Shown: positions 1 through 9,253 of the stretch, one piece after another
Position numbering within the stretch: the stretch's first letter is position 1
How the letters are laid out: every line of letters begins with the position of its first letter
From: DASPTT01 sp035623275
GTDB taxonomy: Bacteria > Actinomycetota > Acidimicrobiia > Acidimicrobiales > UBA8190
Assembly (NCBI GenBank): GCA_035623275.1
Contig: DASPTT010000105.1
Span: forward strand, 1 to 39,586
Direction of reading: 5' to 3'
DNA length: 39,586 nt
Notes under the pieces: model-generated
Told to the model about the DNA's origin: nothing
The model's database searches: none
Seen by the model: only the letters and a program-made list of their open reading frames with translations
Made by a program: the position numbers and the translations under genes

Positions 1-419
1 GGAGGCGCGGCGACCGGAGGCGCAGATGACCCGGGTGACGCAGGTGACGCAGGTGTCGCCGCAGCAGGCGAGTCGGCCCCGACGTGGCGGGTGATCTCCG
101 TGCGGAGCTCGGCGACCACCACCGGGCCCACCTGGGCCCCCGGGAGCAGGAAGCGCAGCGCCCGGCCGCGCACTTCCAGGCTCAGGGCCGCGGCAGGCTC
201 ACCGGTGGGCAACGACGCGGGCGAGGTGCCCGAGAACCCCGACACCTCGGACCAGGGCACGACACGTTGACTGCCCGGCCGGGGGCCCATGATCGTCAGC
301 CCGCGCTCGTCGACGACGAGGGCCTCGATGCTCACCAGCGCGGGCCCGTCAGGGGTCTCGCCGGCGAGCAGCACGCCCTCGACCCGGACCTGTCGACCGG
401 TTGCCGGAATTGCCGTCAT
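1..419 (-). CDS. Hypothetical protein, C-terminus cut by window edge
   Basis: I translated this by hand from an ATG at 419. The frame stays open for 139 codons to the left edge, so the stop lies outside. Residues about 1-110 look like a small beta-rich domain, with alternating hydrophobic stretches such as VSIEALVVDERGLTIMGP and RALRFLLPGAQVGPVVV. A low-complexity Ala/Pro/Ser tail follows and may be a linker to a further domain. The pattern resembles a PH-like domain with a disordered tail, but I do not recognise the family and assign no function. It is co-directional with the glycosyltransferase and hem genes, but a 211-bp gap with a hairpin separates it, so it is probably transcribed on its own. 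Confidence 0.6.
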   Translation of the reverse strand, partial: MTAIPATGRQVRVEGVLLAGETPDGPALVSIEALVVDERGLTIMGPRPGSQRVVPWSEVSGFSGTSPASLPTGEPAAALSLEVRGRALRFLLPGAQVGPVVVAELRTEITRHVGADSPAAATPASPASPGSSAPPVAAP

Positions 420-553
420 CACACCACCCGTCGCTGGGACCGGGCGCCCGCGCTGGTCACGAGCGCCCGAGCGTTCTGAAGAATTGTCTCGGCACGTGGT
501 CGCCCGAACCTGAAACAAGCCAATTGCTTGCGCGCGGTGAGTGATAACCGGCT

Positions 554-590
554 GACCTGGACCTTGCCCGCGCCGGGCGCCGCCCAGGTC
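554..590 (-). terminator. Candidate hairpin terminator after the glycosyltransferase
   Basis: GACCTGG at 554-560 pairs with CCAGGTC at 584-590, and an inner GCCCG/GGGC stem lies between them. It sits about 40 bp downstream of the stop of the 631-2256 gene on the minus strand. There is no clear T-tract, so this may be a structured intergenic element and not an intrinsic terminator. The rest of the 420-630 gap holds a 15-bp dyad (CAAGC-N5-GCTTG, 516-530) and no gene that I can see. Confidence 0.35.
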
Positions 591-630
591 CAATTGTGCG
601 AACGCTGTGCGGCGCCCCCCAGGGGGCGGC

Positions 631-2256
631 TCAGGGGGCGGCGGACGGCGGGCTGAATCGGAGCAGGCCCATGCCCTCGTAGCCAACCAACGCCTGGCGG
701 GGCGGGACGCCGACCACCACCTGCTGGGCGCGTAGCCCCCCGTCCGCCTGGAGCTGGCCCGCGATCGTCTCGCAGCGCACACCGAGGGTCTGGTAGCCGC
801 CCTGCCACACGTACCAGATGCTGTGGCCGGGGCCCGCCAGTCGCTCGAGGTACGCGGCGAAGGCGACCGGGTCCCCGGCACCGGTCGCCCTGGCGTAGTC
901 GACCCAGTCCACGAAGACGGGCGGGGTCCGACGGGGGAAGGTCACCTCCTGGTAGCGCCCGGCCGGCAGGAGCTGGTGCACCGCCGGGCCCAGCTGGTCG
1001 GGGCAGAATGCGACCACGTCACCGGGCCGCGCCGCGGCGTCGAGGGCGGCCGCGACCTGGCCGGCCTGGGTGCGGCTCGTCCAGATGTTGGGCACCGACC
1101 CCGCCAGCCCGAAGGCCACCGCCACGGCCAGGACCCCGAGGCGCATCCGGCGGTCGCCGAAGGTGGCGATCCCCATGGCCACGAGCAGGATCAGCGGCAC
1201 GAGCACCACGGCCGCGTACCGGGCCTGGAAGCCGCTCGAGAAGACGTAGCCCCCGACGATGGCGACCGCGAGGGTCCCGAAGAAGACCACCGCCAGCGGC
1301 CGACCCGCCGGCCTGGTGCGCAGGTCGAGGTCGATGTGGAACCGGCCACGTGCCACGCCGAAGAGCCCTAGCCCGGCGATGCCGAAGTACATGAGCGCGA
1401 GCCCCCGGCCCTGGGCGGTGGGCCCGCCCCCGAAGGAGCTCACGGCGTCGACCATGGCCACGAAGCTGGCCGGCTCGGACCACGGCGTCCCCGTGTGGGC
1501 GAGCTGGTAGGCGAGGGTGGGCACCCAGGGCAGGAAGACGACGCACCCCACCGCGCAGGCCACCAGCGCCCGGCGCGCCCCGCGCCGCCACGCGGCGCGC
1601 CCCCAGCGCGCCTCGAAGGCCAGCCAGGCCATGGTCGTCGCCACGAGGTACATCGACCAGTAGTGGCTGTAGAGCAGGCCCGCCACGCATAGCGCCAGCG
1701 CCACCAGGTTGCCCGCACGCGGGCGCTCCAGCGCCCGCTGGAGCGCGACGATCCCCATGGCCACGAACAGGATGACGAGCGCGTACATGCGGTTCTCGGT
1801 CGCGTAGCGCACGGCGAAGGGCGACGTGGCCAGGAGCACCACGGCCGCGCCGGCCACGGCGCGCCCGCCGAGACGCCGGCCCGCGACCCACGCGAAGGGC
1901 AGCGTGAGGCACCCGATCACACCGGACAGGGCGCGCACCGCGGTGTCGCTCGTCCCCACCATGCCCACCCAGAAGTGCAGGAGGACGTAGTAGAGGGGCG
2001 GCGCGCCGTCTTGTCGGAGGGCGGCGTCGAGATGCGATAGCGGCAGCCGGGCGATGTCGAGCGTCAGCGCCTCGTCCAGCCACATGTCCGAGCGCGCCCA
2101 GAAGCGCAGCGCGACACCGGCCAGCACGAGCGCGCCGGCCACGGCGACGATGGCCGGGCCCACCCAGCGGGGGCCGGTCCAGTCCCGCGGTGCGGCGACC
2201 ATCGCCTCCCCTCGCTCGCCCGCGGGTGGGGCGGCGGCAGGCGCCGCGGTCGTCAT
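631..2256 (-). CDS. Membrane glycosyltransferase, GT39/ArnT-PMT type
   Basis: The protein has 541 residues when started at the ATG at 2256, which overlaps the hemL stop as ATGA. A hydrophobic segment comes first (about residues 30-50). It is followed by the acidic loop motif WLDEALT and the sequence DGAPPLYYVLLHFW, typical of dolichyl/polyprenyl-phosphate-sugar-dependent transferases (GT-C fold, PMT_2 family). About ten membrane helices follow, and the C-terminal part is soluble. Such enzymes move a sugar from a lipid-phosphate donor to an acceptor outside the membrane. The acceptor cannot be read from the sequence. Coupling to hemL suggests co-transcription with the tetrapyrrole operon, though no heme-related role is known for the family. 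A longer in-frame extension upstream exists but only shadows hemL. Confidence 0.8.
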   Translation of the reverse strand: MTTAAPAAAPPAGERGEAMVAAPRDWTGPRWVGPAIVAVAGALVLAGVALRFWARSDMWLDEALTLDIARLPLSHLDAALRQDGAPPLYYVLLHFWVGMVGTSDTAVRALSGVIGCLTLPFAWVAGRRLGGRAVAGAAVVLLATSPFAVRYATENRMYALVILFVAMGIVALQRALERPRAGNLVALALCVAGLLYSHYWSMYLVATTMAWLAFEARWGRAAWRRGARRALVACAVGCVVFLPWVPTLAYQLAHTGTPWSEPASFVAMVDAVSSFGGGPTAQGRGLALMYFGIAGLGLFGVARGRFHIDLDLRTRPAGRPLAVVFFGTLAVAIVGGYVFSSGFQARYAAVVLVPLILLVAMGIATFGDRRMRLGVLAVAVAFGLAGSVPNIWTSRTQAGQVAAALDAAARPGDVVAFCPDQLGPAVHQLLPAGRYQEVTFPRRTPPVFVDWVDYARATGAGDPVAFAAYLERLAGPGHSIWYVWQGGYQTLGVRCETIAGQLQADGGLRAQQVVVGVPPRQALVGYEGMGLLRFSPPSAAP

Positions 2257-3530
2257 CGGGCGGTCGCGGCCATCGCCGCCACGACGCGGGCGGCCTCGCC
2301 GGCGGCCTCGACCACGAGGTCGATCTCCCGGTCGCGGTGCGCGAGGCCGGGGAACATGACCTCGTAGGGACCCGGTGCCAGGGCGACGCCGCGCTCGAGC
2401 ATGGCGGCGAAGAACGGCGGGTACAGGCCGCGGCCCACCGAGGCGCGCGCCTCCTCGAAGGAGCGGACGGGCGCGTCGGCGAAGAACAGGCCCACGAGCG
2501 GGCCGGCCAGGGGGACCTCGACGTCGAGGCCCGCACCGCCGAGCGCGTCGTTCAGCCCGCGGGCCAGGCGCGCCGCGCCCGCCTCGAGCGAGGCGTACTC
2601 GTCGGGCCCGAGCGCCTCGAGCACGGCCAGCCCCGCGGCCGTCGCCAGCGGGTTGCCCGACAGGGTGCCCGCCTGGTACACGGGGCCGCCCGGGGCCAGG
2701 ACGGCCAGCACCTCCGCGCGCCCGCCGAAGGCACCGACGGGCAGCCCGCCCCCGATCACCTTGCCGAAGCACCACAGGTCGGGCGTCACCTCGACGCGCG
2801 CCGTGGCGCCGCCGGCGCCGAGCCGGAAGCCGGTGATGACCTCGTCGAAGACGAGGAGCGCGCCGGCGTCGTCGCAGGCGCGGCGCAGCCCGGGGAGGAA
2901 GCCGGGCACGGGCTCGACGAGGCCCATGTTGGCGGCGACGGGCTCGACCACGACGCACGCCACGCGCTCGTCGAGCTCGGGCACGACGTTGTAGGGGACC
3001 ACCGCCGTGTCGGCCACCGCGGCGGCGGGCACCCCGGCCGAGCCGGGCAGCCCCAGCGTGGCCACCCCGCTGCCCCCTCCGGCCAGCAACAGGTCTGCGT
3101 GCCCGTGGTAGCAGCCGTCGAACTTCACCACCCGGTCGCGCCCGGTGAAGCCCCGGGCCACCCGGATGGCGCTCATGGTCGCCTCGGTCCCCGAGGAGAC
3201 GAGACGCACCTGCTCGCAGCCGGGCACCGAGGCCACGATCCGCTCGGCGAGGAGCACCTCGCCCTCGGTCGGCGCGCCGAACGTCGTGCCCCGGCGCACC
3301 GACTCGGTGACGGCCTCGGTGACCAACGGGTGCGCGTGCCCGAGGATCACCGCGCCGTAGGACTGCACCAGGTCGAGGTACCGGCGACCTTCGACGTCCC
3401 ACACGTACGCGCCCTCGCCGCGCACCACCGTGTAGGGGGTGCCGCCCACCGACGAGAAGGAGCGCACCGGCGAGTCCACCCCGCCGGGGATCACCCGCCG
3501 GGCCCGCTCGAACCAGGCGGCGTTATCCAT
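2253..3530 (-). CDS. hemL: Glutamate-1-semialdehyde 2,1-aminomutase
   Basis: A 425-residue class III PLP aminotransferase that converts glutamate-1-semialdehyde to 5-aminolevulinate, the last step of the C5 route to tetrapyrroles. The PLP-binding lysine is K257 in CFGKVIGGGLPVGAFGG. Other family signatures are PGGVDSPVR near the N-terminus, VSSGTEATMSAIR (PLP phosphate site), VFDEVITGFR and YQAGTLSGNPLA. The length is normal for HemL. The ATG at 3530 overlaps the hemB stop by 8 bp, and the TGA overlaps the start of the next gene, so translation is probably coupled along the operon. Confidence 0.97.
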   Translation of the reverse strand: MDNAAWFERARRVIPGGVDSPVRSFSSVGGTPYTVVRGEGAYVWDVEGRRYLDLVQSYGAVILGHAHPLVTEAVTESVRRGTTFGAPTEGEVLLAERIVASVPGCEQVRLVSSGTEATMSAIRVARGFTGRDRVVKFDGCYHGHADLLLAGGGSGVATLGLPGSAGVPAAAVADTAVVPYNVVPELDERVACVVVEPVAANMGLVEPVPGFLPGLRRACDDAGALLVFDEVITGFRLGAGGATARVEVTPDLWCFGKVIGGGLPVGAFGGRAEVLAVLAPGGPVYQAGTLSGNPLATAAGLAVLEALGPDEYASLEAGAARLARGLNDALGGAGLDVEVPLAGPLVGLFFADAPVRSFEEARASVGRGLYPPFFAAMLERGVALAPGPYEVMFPGLAHRDREIDLVVEAAGEAARVVAAMAATAR

Positions 3531-4515
3531 GAAGCGACTCGGCCACCTCGCCCGCGCAGTAGGTGAGGATCACGTCCGCGCCGGCTCGCTTGATGGCGAC
3601 GAGGTGCTCGAGCGCCACCGCGTCGGCGTCGATCCAGCCCCGCTCGCCCGCCGCCTTCACCATGGCGTACTCCCCGCTCACGTGGTACGCCGCCACCGGG
3701 ACGTCGACGGCGGCGGCCACGTCGGCGATCACGTCGAGGTACGCCAGGGCGGGCTTGACCATGACCACGTCCGCGCCCTCGGCCACGTCGAGGGCCACCT
3801 CGGTCAGGGCCTCGCGCCGGTTGCGGGGATCCTGCTGGTAGCCGCGCCGGTCCCCGCCGCCGGCGATTGCCACGTCGACCGCGTCGCGAAAGGGCCCGTA
3901 GAGCGCGGAGGCGTACTTGGCGGCATAGGCGAGCACGACGGTGTCGATGCGCCCGGCGTCGTCCAGCGCCCTGCGGATGGCGGCGACCTGCCCGTCCATC
4001 ATCCCGCTGGGGGCCACCACGTCCGCCCCCGCCGCGGCCTGGGCCAGCGCGGCCTTGGCGTAGCGCTCGAGCGTGGCGTCGTTGTCCACGGTCCCGTCGG
4101 CCGCCAGCACGCCGCAGTGGCCGTGGTCGGTGTACTCGTCGAGGCACAGGTCGGCCACGAGGACCAGCTCGTCGCCGAGCGCGCCACGCAGGTCGGCCAG
4201 CGCCACCTGGACGATGCCGTCGGGGTCCCACGCCCCCGAGCCCTCGGGGTCCTTCGCCTCGGGGACCCCGAAGAGCACCACGCCGGGGACGCCGAGCGCA
4301 CTGAGGCGCTTGGCCTCGGCCACCAGCGACGCCCTGGTGTGCTGGAAGTGCCCCGGCAGCGACGCGACGGGCACCGGCTCGTCCACCCCCTGGCGGACGA
4401 AGAGGGGGGCCAGGAGGTCGTCCACCGACAGCGAGGTCTCGGCCACGAGCCGCCGGATGGCCGGGGTCCGGCGCAGCCGGCGCATGCGCCGGAGCGGGAA
4501 GGCGGCTCGGTCCAC
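3523..4515 (-). CDS. hemB: Delta-aminolevulinic acid dehydratase (porphobilinogen synthase)
   Basis: Condenses two 5-aminolevulinates into porphobilinogen. Both catalytic lysines are visible, in VLAYAAKYASALYGPF and VVMVKPALAYLDVI. The metal-site region DLCLDEYTDHGHCGVL has Cys and Asp/His ligands, and PSGMMDGQ is conserved. I chose the GTG at 4515 (330 residues) because it includes the usual AAFPLRRMRRLRRTP opening of the family. The alternative is the ATG at 4485, giving 320 residues. The gap from cobA-hemD is 11 bp, and the stop overlaps hemL by 8 bp. Confidence 0.96.
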   Translation of the reverse strand: MDRAAFPLRRMRRLRRTPAIRRLVAETSLSVDDLLAPLFVRQGVDEPVPVASLPGHFQHTRASLVAEAKRLSALGVPGVVLFGVPEAKDPEGSGAWDPDGIVQVALADLRGALGDELVLVADLCLDEYTDHGHCGVLAADGTVDNDATLERYAKAALAQAAAGADVVAPSGMMDGQVAAIRRALDDAGRIDTVVLAYAAKYASALYGPFRDAVDVAIAGGGDRRGYQQDPRNRREALTEVALDVAEGADVVMVKPALAYLDVIADVAAAVDVPVAAYHVSGEYAMVKAAGERGWIDADAVALEHLVAIKRAGADVILTYCAGEVAESLHG

Positions 4516-4526
4516 GGCGTTCCAGC

Positions 4527-6005
4527 CTACGCGGGCACGGGGCCCCGGCCCCGGCGCCGTGCCTCGAGCGCGGTCACCAGACCGGCCGCGCTGTGCTCGT
4601 CGGCCACCGCGTCCACGGCGAGGCCGGCGTCGGCCGCGGCCTCGGCGGTCACAGGGCCGATGCAGGCGACCACCCCGGGCACGAGGCCGGGGAACCGCTC
4701 GACGAAGGCCCGCACGGTCGACGGCGAGGTGAAGGTCACGGTCGACTCGGCCAGCGCGCCGCGCAGGGCCGTGTCCGCCTCGTCCGGCCCGCGCGTCACC
4801 GTCTCGTAGGCGGCCACGTGGTCCACCTCCCACCCCTTGGCCCGAAGGCCCGCGGCGAGGGTGGGACGGACGGTCAGCGCCCCCGGGTACAGCACCCGCC
4901 CGGGCCCGTCGGGCATGGCCCGCACCAGTCCCTCGGCGCTGGCCTCCGCCGGCACCAGGTCGGGCACGAGATGGCAGGACTCGAAGGCGGCAGCCGTCGC
5001 CGGTCCCACGGCGGCCAGCCGCGTGGCACCGAGCTCGCGCCCGTCGCGGACCGCACCCACGAGCCGCTCGACGGCGTTGGCCGACGTGCACACCACCCAG
5101 TCGTAGGCGCCGGCGCACACTGCCCCCGCAGCGCGCCGCAGCGCCTCGCCCCCGTCGGGGGGGTCGGCGATGGCGATGAGCGGCAGGTCGCGCACCTGGG
5201 CGCCGGCGGCGGCCAAGGCGTCGACAAGGGGGGACGCCTGCGTGGCGGCGCGTGTCACGAACACGGTGTCGCCGCCGAGGGGGCCGCGGCCGAACCAGTC
5301 GAGCTCCAGGCCGGCCACCTCCCCCACCACGATGGTCGACGGCGGGCCGAGCTCCACGGCGTCGAGGCCGGCGAGGGTCGTGCGCACGCTGCGTTGCGCG
5401 GGCGTCGAGCCCTGGTGCACCACCAGGACGGGCGTGTCGGGGGCGCGACCCCCGGCCATGAGCCGCGCCGCGATCTCGGCCCGGTGCTCCATCCCCATGA
5501 GGACGACCACCGTGCCCCCGGCGCGGGCCAGGGCCCCCCAGTCCACGCCCCCGCCCTCGGGGTCGCGCACGTTGCCGGTGACCACCGTGACCGACGTGGC
5601 AAGGCCGCGATGGGTGACGGGCACCCCGGCGTAGGCGGGGGCGGCGAACGCGGAGGTCACGCCCGGGACGACTTCGAAGGCCACGCCTGCGTCCCGCAGC
5701 GCCATGGCCTCCTCCCCGCCGCGTCCGAAGACGAAGGGGTCGCCGCCCTTGAGGCGCACCACCGTCCGCCCGGCGAGCCCGTGCTCGACGAGCAACGCGT
5801 TGATGTCGCGCTGGCGCTGGGCGACGTCCTCGCCGGGGCGCTTGCCCACGTCGACGCGCAGGGCGTCCGCCGGGGCCATGGAGAGCAGCTCGGGGGCGAC
5901 GAGCCGGTCGAACACCACGACGTCCGCGCGCGCCAGGAGTGCCGCCCCGCGTCGGGTGAGCAGACCCGGGTCGCCCGGGCCAGCGCCTACCAGGTAGACG
6001 GTCAC
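4527..6005 (-). CDS. cobA-hemD: Uroporphyrinogen-III C-methyltransferase / uroporphyrinogen-III synthase fusion
   Basis: A 492-residue fusion starting at a GTG that overlaps the hemC stop (GTGA). Residues 1 to about 240 are a SUMT (CobA) domain with VGAGPGDPGLLT and VRLKGGDPFVFGRGGEE, which methylates uroporphyrinogen III to precorrin-2. Residues about 245-485 are a HemD domain (TVFVTRAATQASPLVDAL, VVCTSANAVERL, VTFTSPSTVRAFVERF, CIGPVTAEAAADAGL), which cyclises hydroxymethylbilane. The two activities sit at the branch point between heme and siroheme/cobalamin. This fusion is common in actinobacteria and some firmicutes. Confidence 0.95.
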   Translation of the reverse strand: MTVYLVGAGPGDPGLLTRRGAALLARADVVVFDRLVAPELLSMAPADALRVDVGKRPGEDVAQRQRDINALLVEHGLAGRTVVRLKGGDPFVFGRGGEEAMALRDAGVAFEVVPGVTSAFAAPAYAGVPVTHRGLATSVTVVTGNVRDPEGGGVDWGALARAGGTVVVLMGMEHRAEIAARLMAGGRAPDTPVLVVHQGSTPAQRSVRTTLAGLDAVELGPPSTIVVGEVAGLELDWFGRGPLGGDTVFVTRAATQASPLVDALAAAGAQVRDLPLIAIADPPDGGEALRRAAGAVCAGAYDWVVCTSANAVERLVGAVRDGRELGATRLAAVGPATAAAFESCHLVPDLVPAEASAEGLVRAMPDGPGRVLYPGALTVRPTLAAGLRAKGWEVDHVAAYETVTRGPDEADTALRGALAESTVTFTSPSTVRAFVERFPGLVPGVVACIGPVTAEAAADAGLAVDAVADEHSAAGLVTALEARRRGRGPVPA

Positions 6006-6946
6006 GGCGTGTCCCGGTCGGCGGGCGCCCGGTCGACGGGCGCCCAGTCGGCGAGCGACCGCCCCCCGGACTCGTCCAGCAGCACGCGGGCCAGCTCCCG
6101 GCCCAGCGCGTCGGGATCGCGGCCGGCAGCACGCCGGCGCAGCAGGACGCGGCCGTCACGCCCCGCCAGCATGGCGTCGAGGACGAGCTCGTCGTCGGCA
6201 CCGGGCACGGCCAGCGCCCCCACCGGGATCGAGCACCCGCCGCCGAGCGCACCGAGAAAGGCCCGCTCGGCCCGCACGGCCCGATGGACCGCGTCGTCGT
6301 CGACGACGGCCAGCGCGCCAAGGACCCGCTCGTCGCCGGCCCGGCACTCCACGGCCAAGGCACCCTGCGCCACCTGTGGGAGCAAGGTGCCGGGGTCGAG
6401 CACCTCGGCCGCCCGCCGGGTCAAGCCGAGGCGCACCAACGCGGCGTAGGCGACCACCCCGGCCCCCACCGCCTCCGCCTCGTCGAGGCGGCGGGCCATG
6501 TTGCCCCGCAGCTCGCAGAAGCTCAGGTCCGGACGGAGCCAGGCCAGCTGGGCGCGCCGGCGCACGGACCCGGTGGCGACGACCGCCCCGGTGGCAAGGG
6601 CGTCGAGGGTCGAGCCCACCATGGCGTCACGCGGATCCGCGCGCTCGGGCACGCAGGCGAGCACCAGCCCTTCGGGGGTGGCCGCGGGAAGGTCCTTCGC
6701 CGAGTGCACGGCCAGATCGGCGCGCCCGTCGAGCACGGCCGCCTGCACCTCCTTGACGAACACCCCTTGGCCGCCGATGGACGACAGGGGCACGTCGGTG
6801 CGGCGGTCGCCGGCGGTCGACACGACCACCGTCTCGCACCGGGGGGCGACACCGGCCGCGGCCAGCAACTCGGCCACCCGTGCCGCCTGCCACCGGGCGA
6901 GCGGGGACCCCCGGGTCGCCAGGCGAAGCGGCGGGCCCTGGGACAC
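6002..6946 (-). CDS. hemC: Hydroxymethylbilane synthase (porphobilinogen deaminase)
   Basis: Polymerises four porphobilinogens into hydroxymethylbilane. The start is a GTG at 6946, 8 bp after the hemA stop, giving 314 residues. Signatures are LRLATRGSPLARWQA at the N-terminus, SSIGGQGVFVKEVQ, DLAVHSAKDLP and TGSVRRRAQL. The cysteine that carries the dipyrromethane cofactor is C238 in GGGCSIPVG. A longer upstream extension in the same frame overlaps hemA and is not supported. The stop overlaps the cobA-hemD start by 4 bp. Confidence 0.95.
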   Translation of the reverse strand: MSQGPPLRLATRGSPLARWQAARVAELLAAAGVAPRCETVVVSTAGDRRTDVPLSSIGGQGVFVKEVQAAVLDGRADLAVHSAKDLPAATPEGLVLACVPERADPRDAMVGSTLDALATGAVVATGSVRRRAQLAWLRPDLSFCELRGNMARRLDEAEAVGAGVVAYAALVRLGLTRRAAEVLDPGTLLPQVAQGALAVECRAGDERVLGALAVVDDDAVHRAVRAERAFLGALGGGCSIPVGALAVPGADDELVLDAMLAGRDGRVLLRRRAAGRDPDALGRELARVLLDESGGRSLADWAPVDRAPADRDTP

Positions 6947-6954
6947 GGGCCCGG

Positions 6955-8229
6955 TCAGAGGTCGAACAGGGCGCGCACGGCCTCGACCAGGCGCTCGCCG
7001 CGTGCAGTGCCGGCCGCGTCCTTGAGCGCCACGGTCGGCTGGTGCATCACCTTGGCCAGCACGTCGCGCACCACCGCGTCGACCTCGTGCCACTGGTCTT
7101 CGTCGAGACCGACCAGGCGCGACCGGTGCCGCTCGAGCTCGGCCACCCGGACCTCGTCGAGCCGTCCGCGGAGGGCCGCCACCACCGGGGCCGCCCCCCG
7201 GGCGCGGTCCTCGGCCCGGAACCGCTCGACCTCCTGGCGCACGATGGCCTCGACGGCGACAGCCTCGGCACGCCGCTCCTCCAGGGCGCGCTCCGCATGC
7301 GCGCCCAGGTCGTCCATGTCGAGGAGCTCGAGCCCGGCGATGCCGGCCACGGCGGGATCGACGTTGCGGGGCACACCGAGGTCGACGATCACGAGCTGCG
7401 CGCGTCCGGCCTCGGCGCGCTCCGCCGCCACACGCTCGAGCAGCTCGGCATCGAGCAGGTGCAGCGTCGCCCCCGTGGACACGATCACGGCGTCGGCCAT
7501 CACCAGCGCGTCGGCCAACCCGGCCAGGCCGATGCCCTCACCGTCCACCTTCTCGGCCAGCGTGCGGGCGCGTCCGGCCGTGCGGTTGGCCACCACGACG
7601 TCCGCGTGCTCATGGCGCTTGGCCAGGCCCTCGACGACGCCCTCACCCATCTCGCCCGCGCCGATGACGAGCACCCGCCGGTCGTCGAGGGAGCCGCCCA
7701 GGCGCGCCGCGGCGACGTCCACGGCGACGTGCGACAGCGACGTCGTCCCGCGGGCGATGCCGGTGGAGCTGCGCGCCTTGCGACCCGTCTGCACGGCGCG
7801 GCGGAAGAGTCCCGAGAGCACCGGGCCCGCGGCCTTCTCCGCCTCGGCCCGCTCGATGGCCCGGCGGACCTGGCCCAGGACCTCGGTCTCGCCGAGCACG
7901 GCGGAGCGCAGGCCGGACGCGACCTCGAACAAGTGCAGCGCGACCCCGTCGTCGAAGAGGACGGTCATGTACTCGGCGAGCGAGTCGATGGGCGTCCCGG
8001 CGTAGGAGGCGAGGAACTCCTGGAGGTCGGCCACGCCCTCGTGGAACCGCTCGACCACGGCGTAGATCTCGGTGCGCAGACAGGTGGAGAGGACCGCCAC
8101 CTCGGAGAAGTTCGGCCGGTCCCGCAGGCGCGCCAGGGTCTTGGCCAGCCCGTCCTCGGGAATGGTGGCGCGCTCGAGGAGGTCGAGCGGCGTCTTGTGC
8201 TGTTCGAGCCCGATGACGACGACGGACAA
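6955..8229 (-). CDS. hemA: Glutamyl-tRNA reductase
   Basis: First committed step of the C5 pathway: NADPH-dependent reduction of glutamyl-tRNA to glutamate-1-semialdehyde. The protein has 424 residues. The nucleophilic cysteine is C50 in LSTCLRTEIY. The usual Asn after Cys (STCNRTE) is Leu here. The NADPH Rossmann motif VLVIGAGEMGEGV lies near residue 190, followed by VVVANRT, and a C-terminal dimerisation helix is present. The only in-frame start after an upstream stop is a TTG at 8229, with GAGGAG 11 nt upstream. This weak start may limit HemA synthesis. It is the first gene of the hem operon, about 200 bp downstream of rex. Confidence 0.95.
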   Translation of the reverse strand: MSVVVIGLEQHKTPLDLLERATIPEDGLAKTLARLRDRPNFSEVAVLSTCLRTEIYAVVERFHEGVADLQEFLASYAGTPIDSLAEYMTVLFDDGVALHLFEVASGLRSAVLGETEVLGQVRRAIERAEAEKAAGPVLSGLFRRAVQTGRKARSSTGIARGTTSLSHVAVDVAAARLGGSLDDRRVLVIGAGEMGEGVVEGLAKRHEHADVVVANRTAGRARTLAEKVDGEGIGLAGLADALVMADAVIVSTGATLHLLDAELLERVAAERAEAGRAQLVIVDLGVPRNVDPAVAGIAGLELLDMDDLGAHAERALEERRAEAVAVEAIVRQEVERFRAEDRARGAAPVVAALRGRLDEVRVAELERHRSRLVGLDEDQWHEVDAVVRDVLAKVMHQPTVALKDAAGTARGERLVEAVRALFDL

Positions 8230-8375
8230 CGACCCGATGGCTCCTCGTTCGGCCTGCTGGTGTCAGCGGCTGCGACGCGCCGGACCCACCGACGCTCCCC
8301 GAGCCGTCCCCCCAGCCTACGGCGGCCCACCCACCAGGATGCCCAGACGCTGGTGAGAGCGCCAGGACGTCCCTA

Positions 8376-8397
8376 CCGGCCGGCTCCGCCCGGCCGG
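8376..8397 (-). terminator. GC-rich hairpin between rex and hemA
   Basis: Self-complementary CCGGCCGG arms at 8376-8383 and 8390-8397 flank a 6-nt loop, just downstream of the rex stop on the minus strand. There is no T-run. It may be a partial terminator or attenuator. I could not find a clear Rex-type operator (TTGTGA-like dyad) in the 8230-8433 gap. Confidence 0.4.
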
Positions 8398-8433
8398 CGC
8401 CGGGGCAGGCATCCGCCCGGGTGCGGGCGAGGA

Positions 8434-9138
8434 TCAGCCGGGCTCGGAGGTCGAGAGCCCGACGGCGTGCGGGAGCGGCGAGGAAGCGACGTGGGAGCCC
8501 GGATGGTCCCGGTGCGACAGGTAGAAGCTCATGACCTGCAGCTCGATCGACAGGTCCACGTAGCGCAGCAGCACGTTGGAGGGCACGCGCAGGACCCGGG
8601 GGGCGAAGTTGAGCAAGGACCCCACCCCCACGGCGACCAGCCGGTCGGCCACGTCCTGGGCGGCGTCGGCCGGCGTGGCGATCACGCCCATGGCCGGCGG
8701 GTCCTGGGCGATCGTGTCCTCGAGCTCGCCGGCGTCGCGCACCTCCACACCCCGGATGCGGGTCCCCACCAAGCCGGGGTCGACGTCGAAGAGCGCGGCG
8801 ACCCGAAAGCCCCGCGAGGTGAAGCCCGGCGAATTCGCCAGCGCGCGGCCCAGGTTGCCGAGGCCCACGATGACCACTGGCCAGTCGCCGTCGAGGCCCA
8901 GCTCGCGATCGATCTGCGAGAGCAGGAAGCGGGCGTCGTACCCCGAGCCGCGGGTCCCGAACGAGCCCAGGAACGACAGGTCCTTGCGGACCTTGGAGGC
9001 GTTGACCCTGGCCATCTCCGCGAGCTGCTCGGAGGCCACGGTGGCCGTGCCGGCGCGCACGAGCTCCAGCAGGATCCGCTGGTACACGGGCAGGCGCGCC
9101 ACGGTGGCCTCGGGGATCCGGCGGGGCGAGTCGACCAT
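8434..9138 (-). CDS. rex: Redox-sensing transcriptional repressor Rex
   Basis: A 234-residue NAD(H)-sensing repressor. The N-terminal winged helix carries IPEATVARLPVYQRILLEL and the recognition region VNASKVRKDLSFLGSFGTRGSGY. The C-terminal Rossmann domain has VVIVGLGNLGRALANS and FDVDPGLVGTRI. Rex typically controls respiratory and fermentative genes according to the NADH/NAD+ ratio. Its place directly before the heme operon fits, because heme supplies the cytochromes. The start is ATG at 9138, and the preceding bases show no Shine-Dalgarno, so the message may be leaderless. The last 25 residues are Ser/Pro/His-rich and variable. Confidence 0.95.
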   Translation of the reverse strand: MVDSPRRIPEATVARLPVYQRILLELVRAGTATVASEQLAEMARVNASKVRKDLSFLGSFGTRGSGYDARFLLSQIDRELGLDGDWPVVIVGLGNLGRALANSPGFTSRGFRVAALFDVDPGLVGTRIRGVEVRDAGELEDTIAQDPPAMGVIATPADAAQDVADRLVAVGVGSLLNFAPRVLRVPSNVLLRYVDLSIELQVMSFYLSHRDHPGSHVASSPLPHAVGLSTSEPG

Positions 9139-9253
9139 GGCGGCGGATCGTACTCAGGCCCTCGTCGGGGACACCAAGTCGGGGCCCCGCCCCACCCGTG
9201 GGACCGGGCCGGTTCCTGCCGGCGATCCGGTCCTTCTCGCCGGATCCGGTCCC

